A stretch of 61,386 nucleotides of DNA from [Clostridium] symbiosum (GTDB lineage: Bacteria > Bacillota > Clostridia > Lachnospirales > Lachnospiraceae): contig JAETSN010000019.1 of NCBI GenBank assembly GCA_021769625.1, forward strand, positions 1 to 61,386. Reading direction: 5' to 3'. A program made the position numbers and the translations under genes. Below are positions 58,910 to 61,386 of the stretch, in pieces. Numbering within the stretch: position 1 is the first letter of the stretch; each line of letters begins with the position of its first letter. Below the pieces are notes generated by a model. The model did no database searches and had not been told where the DNA came from. It worked only from the letters and a program-made list of their open reading frames with translations.

Positions 58910-61087
58910 TCACTTGTCAATATTGTACCATTTAATCTCGTTTGCCCCAAGATCCAGAGGAAAGCTCTCCCCGTCCCCCATATACACCACAGTGCTCTGC
59001 GGCTCATAGGTATTATTGACCACACAGAATTTCCCGTTCTTCACATAGGCGTGGACATCCACATTGTAATTATCGGAAAACCATTGCCGAAGCTGCCCCT
59101 CGCTGTGACAGCTCCACAGCACGGCGCGGTACAGGATACGACTGTTCTCGAAGCTGTAGGGCAGCCCGGAAATATAAACCGTCCGCCCTTTTCCGTACTC
59201 ATTTACCGCCATCTGCACTTCTTTATCGCGCTGTATCAGAATCTTTGTCCCCTCCAGCGCATACATGCTCTTCTTTCCTTCCCCGAAATTGACCTCCCCC
59301 TCGCTGTCTTCCAGTATAAAATGCCTGCGGTCTTCCTCCCAGTTATACTTATCATACCCCAAAGTAAACCCTGTCTCTTTCTCTACCCCCAGTGCCGAGG
59401 CAAGCTGGATAAAATGCCCCTGATACTGATGGCCGGAGGGCTCCCCGACCCCGATGAAGCCGCCGCCGCTGTAGATAAAACGCCGTATTGCGGAAGAAAC
59501 TTCTGCATTTTCCCAGATGCCGCCTCCTGTGTGCGCCGTATCGCCGTCCCCGATATTCAATATCACATCTATATCTTCCAGGACACGCGGATTTTCAAGG
59601 ATATCGTCAAAAGACAAAAACACCACATCAAAGGGCGCGCCTGACAGAGCCTCTATCACCCCCGCATAGCTGTAATTCTGCTTCTGGTATAATGCATGAT
59701 GTACCATATGGCAGCCCCAGGAACGCATTTTTCCCCAGCAGTTCAGGACCGCAACCCTTTTTTGGCAAAAACTCTCCGCCCCTTTGATATTTTCATACAG
59801 TTCCCTGAACTCCCTGCACACGCTCTCCACATAATCGATAAAATCCGGAAACCGGCACGCCAGTTTCAGATAGCCGCCGTAGCCGATCCTGTCGATAGGC
59901 TTGCGCAGGATAGCCCGTCTGGCCGTCACCCAATTTTCTCTGGCCTCCTTCACCGGATCGCCGCCCTCATGGAAAGTATCCGGGAAAAAGTACGGCAAAA
60001 AACGCCCTTCTGTGTAACGCACACCGGGAATATCAGCGATCAGCCGCAAAGTGGAACCGTTGCCCACAGAGCCCACTACCGCATCAAGCCCTGTCTGAGC
60101 GAACTCCTCCATAAAAGGCTCCGTGCCGATCCAGTGGTCGCCCAGAAACATCATGGCTTCTTTTCCCAGTTCATGGGTCAGATCCACTATCTCCCGTACC
60201 AACGCCGCTACCTCCCGGCGCTGAAAAGCCATGAAGTCTTTGTACTCCCTGCCCGGCACACGGTACTGGTTATTATAGTAGCCCTGATCGATGATATATT
60301 CTGGCCGGAAAGAATACCCCGCCTCTTTTTCAAATTTCTCCAAAATATAAGGCGAGACTGAAGCCGAATATCCGTACCAGTCCACATATTTCTCCCGTTT
60401 CAATTCATCAAAGATCAGTGTAAACTGGTGAAAAAATGTAGTGTAACGTATCACATCCACATAGGGGTGTTCTTCCACAAACTGCCGCAGGCGCTTCAGC
60501 GTATGGGCATGGGTCTTAGGCTGGCGCACATCAAATGTGATCTGGTGCTCCATCCCCTGCCAGTTATTGACCACCGTATTATACATATGTACCGGATCCC
60601 AGATCAGATACGCCAGAAAACTGACCGTATATTCATGGAAGGGCACCGGCTCTCTGAGGATCACACAGCCCTTTTGCACGTCATAGTCCCACATTTGCGC
60701 CGGCACTGTCCCGCCCGTACTGCGGTCCACGACCTCCCACCAGCGCTTTATATCATCGCGTGTATTTACCTTCAGCAGTTCAGGACTGATCCCTTTCATC
60801 AGCGGGATCTCCAAAGCCCCTCCCTCCGCCATATAAAATCCGGTCATAATATAGCACTGCTGTACCTCGTCCGGATTGGCTTTTGCCCATTCATTGTCTT
60901 TCCTCGTCGTATAATAGGTAGAATATACTTTAGCGTCCACTGCTTTCAATGCTTCTGGATAGTCTGTACCGTCACAGTCACGGATCGCATCCGCTCCCCA
61001 CCGCGCGAGCAGCTTTAGTGTCTCCGGCACCACATCCACATCTGTCGGAATCGTAACCCGGCCCCTGTTTTCTGTCTTCTCAATCAT
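58910..61087 (-). CDS. lnpA: 1,3-beta-galactosyl-N-acetylhexosamine phosphorylase (GH112)
   Basis: A 725-residue cytoplasmic enzyme that phosphorolyses galacto-N-biose (mucin core) and/or lacto-N-biose (human milk glycans) to galactose 1-phosphate and GalNAc or GlcNAc. The N-terminal barrel starts RVTIPTDVDVVPETLKLLARWGADAIRDCDGTDYP, a strong GH112 signature. The probable general acid is Asp317 in FLGDHWIGTEPF. A glutamine-amidotransferase-like middle domain follows (VILNIGDGDTAHTGGGIW). Length is close to the bifidobacterial enzyme. GAGGT lies eight nt before the ATG. Its product is the substrate of the kinase downstream. Confidence 0.95.
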   Translation of the reverse strand: MIEKTENRGRVTIPTDVDVVPETLKLLARWGADAIRDCDGTDYPEALKAVDAKVYSTYYTTRKDNEWAKANPDEVQQCYIMTGFYMAEGGALEIPLMKGISPELLKVNTRDDIKRWWEVVDRSTGGTVPAQMWDYDVQKGCVILREPVPFHEYTVSFLAYLIWDPVHMYNTVVNNWQGMEHQITFDVRQPKTHAHTLKRLRQFVEEHPYVDVIRYTTFFHQFTLIFDELKREKYVDWYGYSASVSPYILEKFEKEAGYSFRPEYIIDQGYYNNQYRVPGREYKDFMAFQRREVAALVREIVDLTHELGKEAMMFLGDHWIGTEPFMEEFAQTGLDAVVGSVGNGSTLRLIADIPGVRYTEGRFLPYFFPDTFHEGGDPVKEARENWVTARRAILRKPIDRIGYGGYLKLACRFPDFIDYVESVCREFRELYENIKGAESFCQKRVAVLNCWGKMRSWGCHMVHHALYQKQNYSYAGVIEALSGAPFDVVFLSFDDILENPRVLEDIDVILNIGDGDTAHTGGGIWENAEVSSAIRRFIYSGGGFIGVGEPSGHQYQGHFIQLASALGVEKETGFTLGYDKYNWEEDRRHFILEDSEGEVNFGEGKKSMYALEGTKILIQRDKEVQMAVNEYGKGRTVYISGLPYSFENSRILYRAVLWSCHSEGQLRQWFSDNYNVDVHAYVKNGKFCVVNNTYEPQSTVVYMGDGESFPLDLGANEIKWYNIDK

Positions 61088-61139
61088 TCCGCTCTACCTC
61101 AGTCATCTGTATCGTTATATAAAATATGACATCCACATA

Positions 61140-61325
61140 CTATTCGAACGCCTTATTATACACTAAAAGTGCCGCCAGAAGCAAGACCAACCCTGCCAGC
61201 ATGATCAAAAGCCCTGCCGCCTCTCCCGTCATCGTCCAGCCGAGCGCCACAAGCGCCAGACCCGCCGCAAAAAACACGATCATGATCACAAGCCGGAGGC
61301 TTGCATGTTCTTTCCAAAATTTCAT
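61140..61325 (-). CDS. Small two-helix membrane protein (possibly DUF6903)
   Basis: A 61-residue protein with two membrane helices (about residues 11-31 and 35-55) and a charged start MKFWKEHASLR. GGTGGAG precedes its ATG. Such small proteins occur between sugar ABC permease genes and GH112 genes in Lachnospiraceae; I associate them with DUF6903 but with limited certainty. Function unknown. Confidence 0.7.
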   Translation of the reverse strand: MKFWKEHASLRLVIMIVFFAAGLALVALGWTMTGEAAGLLIMLAGLVLLLAALLVYNKAFE

Positions 61326-61334
61326 ATCTCCACC

Positions 61335-61386
61335 TTATCCTTTCAGGCCGCCAAGCGTCATGCCCTGCGTCAGTTTTTTCTGTACA
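61335..61386 (-). CDS. Carbohydrate ABC transporter permease, C-terminal end only
   Basis: The last 16 codons before the TAA at 61337-61335 read QKKLTQGMTLGGLKG, the terminal signature of MalG/LacG-type sugar permeases. The rest lies beyond the window. It indicates that the GH112 and kinase genes are the tail of a sugar uptake operon, probably for galacto-N-biose or lacto-N-biose. Confidence 0.8.
   Translation of the reverse strand, partial: VQKKLTQGMTLGGLKG

Overview
The window is a chromosomal segment of a Gram-positive gut anaerobe, most likely Lachnospiraceae (Firmicutes). This rests on gene content: a choloylglycine-type bile salt hydrolase, a GH112 galacto-N-biose/lacto-N-biose phosphorylase with an NahK-like kinase, DUF5716/DUF5717, DUF4125 and DUF6320 proteins, a CptIN-like type III toxin-antitoxin locus, and consensus Gram-positive promoters and ribosome binding sites. 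No rRNA, tRNA, CRISPR array, intact insertion sequence or intact prophage was seen. Genus cannot be fixed from the sequence alone.

Layout. 1-9.5 kb: a LacI regulator (cut by the window edge) diverges from a bile salt hydrolase across a LacI-type operator. A BceRS-like two-component system follows, then a lipoprotein gene and a LytTR two-component pair, then the BceAB-like transporter, whose promoter carries a perfect BceR box. 9.6-15.9 kb: an ECF sigma factor and RsiV-like anti-sigma factor with a self-type promoter, an SGNH/MBOAT O-acylation pair, DAHP synthase and an esterase. 16-21 kb: an acyltransferase and zinc-ribbon membrane protein, a CptIN-like locus, and DUF4125, SEC-C and HAD proteins. 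21-26.4 kb: purC-purF-purB-purA. 26.5-30.9 kb: a 47-residue ORF, a polar amino acid ABC transporter and a rubredoxin/glutamate-synthase-like flavoprotein. 30.9-37.9 kb: a four-gene operon of unknown function (DUF5717, Hsp70-fold DUF5716, TPR protein, coiled-coil membrane protein). 38-48 kb: a YtrB-like ABC pair, a GAF-GGDEF cyclase, an EEP-family protein, a DNA-repair pair under a LexA-boxed promoter, a membrane LuxR-type regulator with a MotA-like protein, and a GT-C-like membrane protein. 48-52.3 kb: hom, a phosphoglycerate-mutase-like putative homoserine kinase, and aspartate kinase. 52.4-54.4 kb: gene remnants and an AbiE toxin-antitoxin locus. 54.5-61.4 kb: an M16 peptidase lipoprotein and a mucin/milk-glycan operon running off the end.

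The most unusual signal is a family of four dispersed nested-hairpin elements (97, 197, 149 and 143 bp). Each has a 20-26 bp outer stem whose sequence differs between copies yet stays base-paired, including compensatory changes. Ends (CCAGC / GCGTCCG), inner stems and a GNRA-type tetraloop hairpin are conserved. The copies sit in convergent, operon-internal and divergent intergenic gaps, so a simple terminator role does not explain them. I cannot assign them to a known family. Other regulatory signals read directly include a LexA box inside a consensus promoter, a BceR box, an ECF autoregulatory promoter, and 45-bp antitoxin repeats whose two copies covary in a stem.
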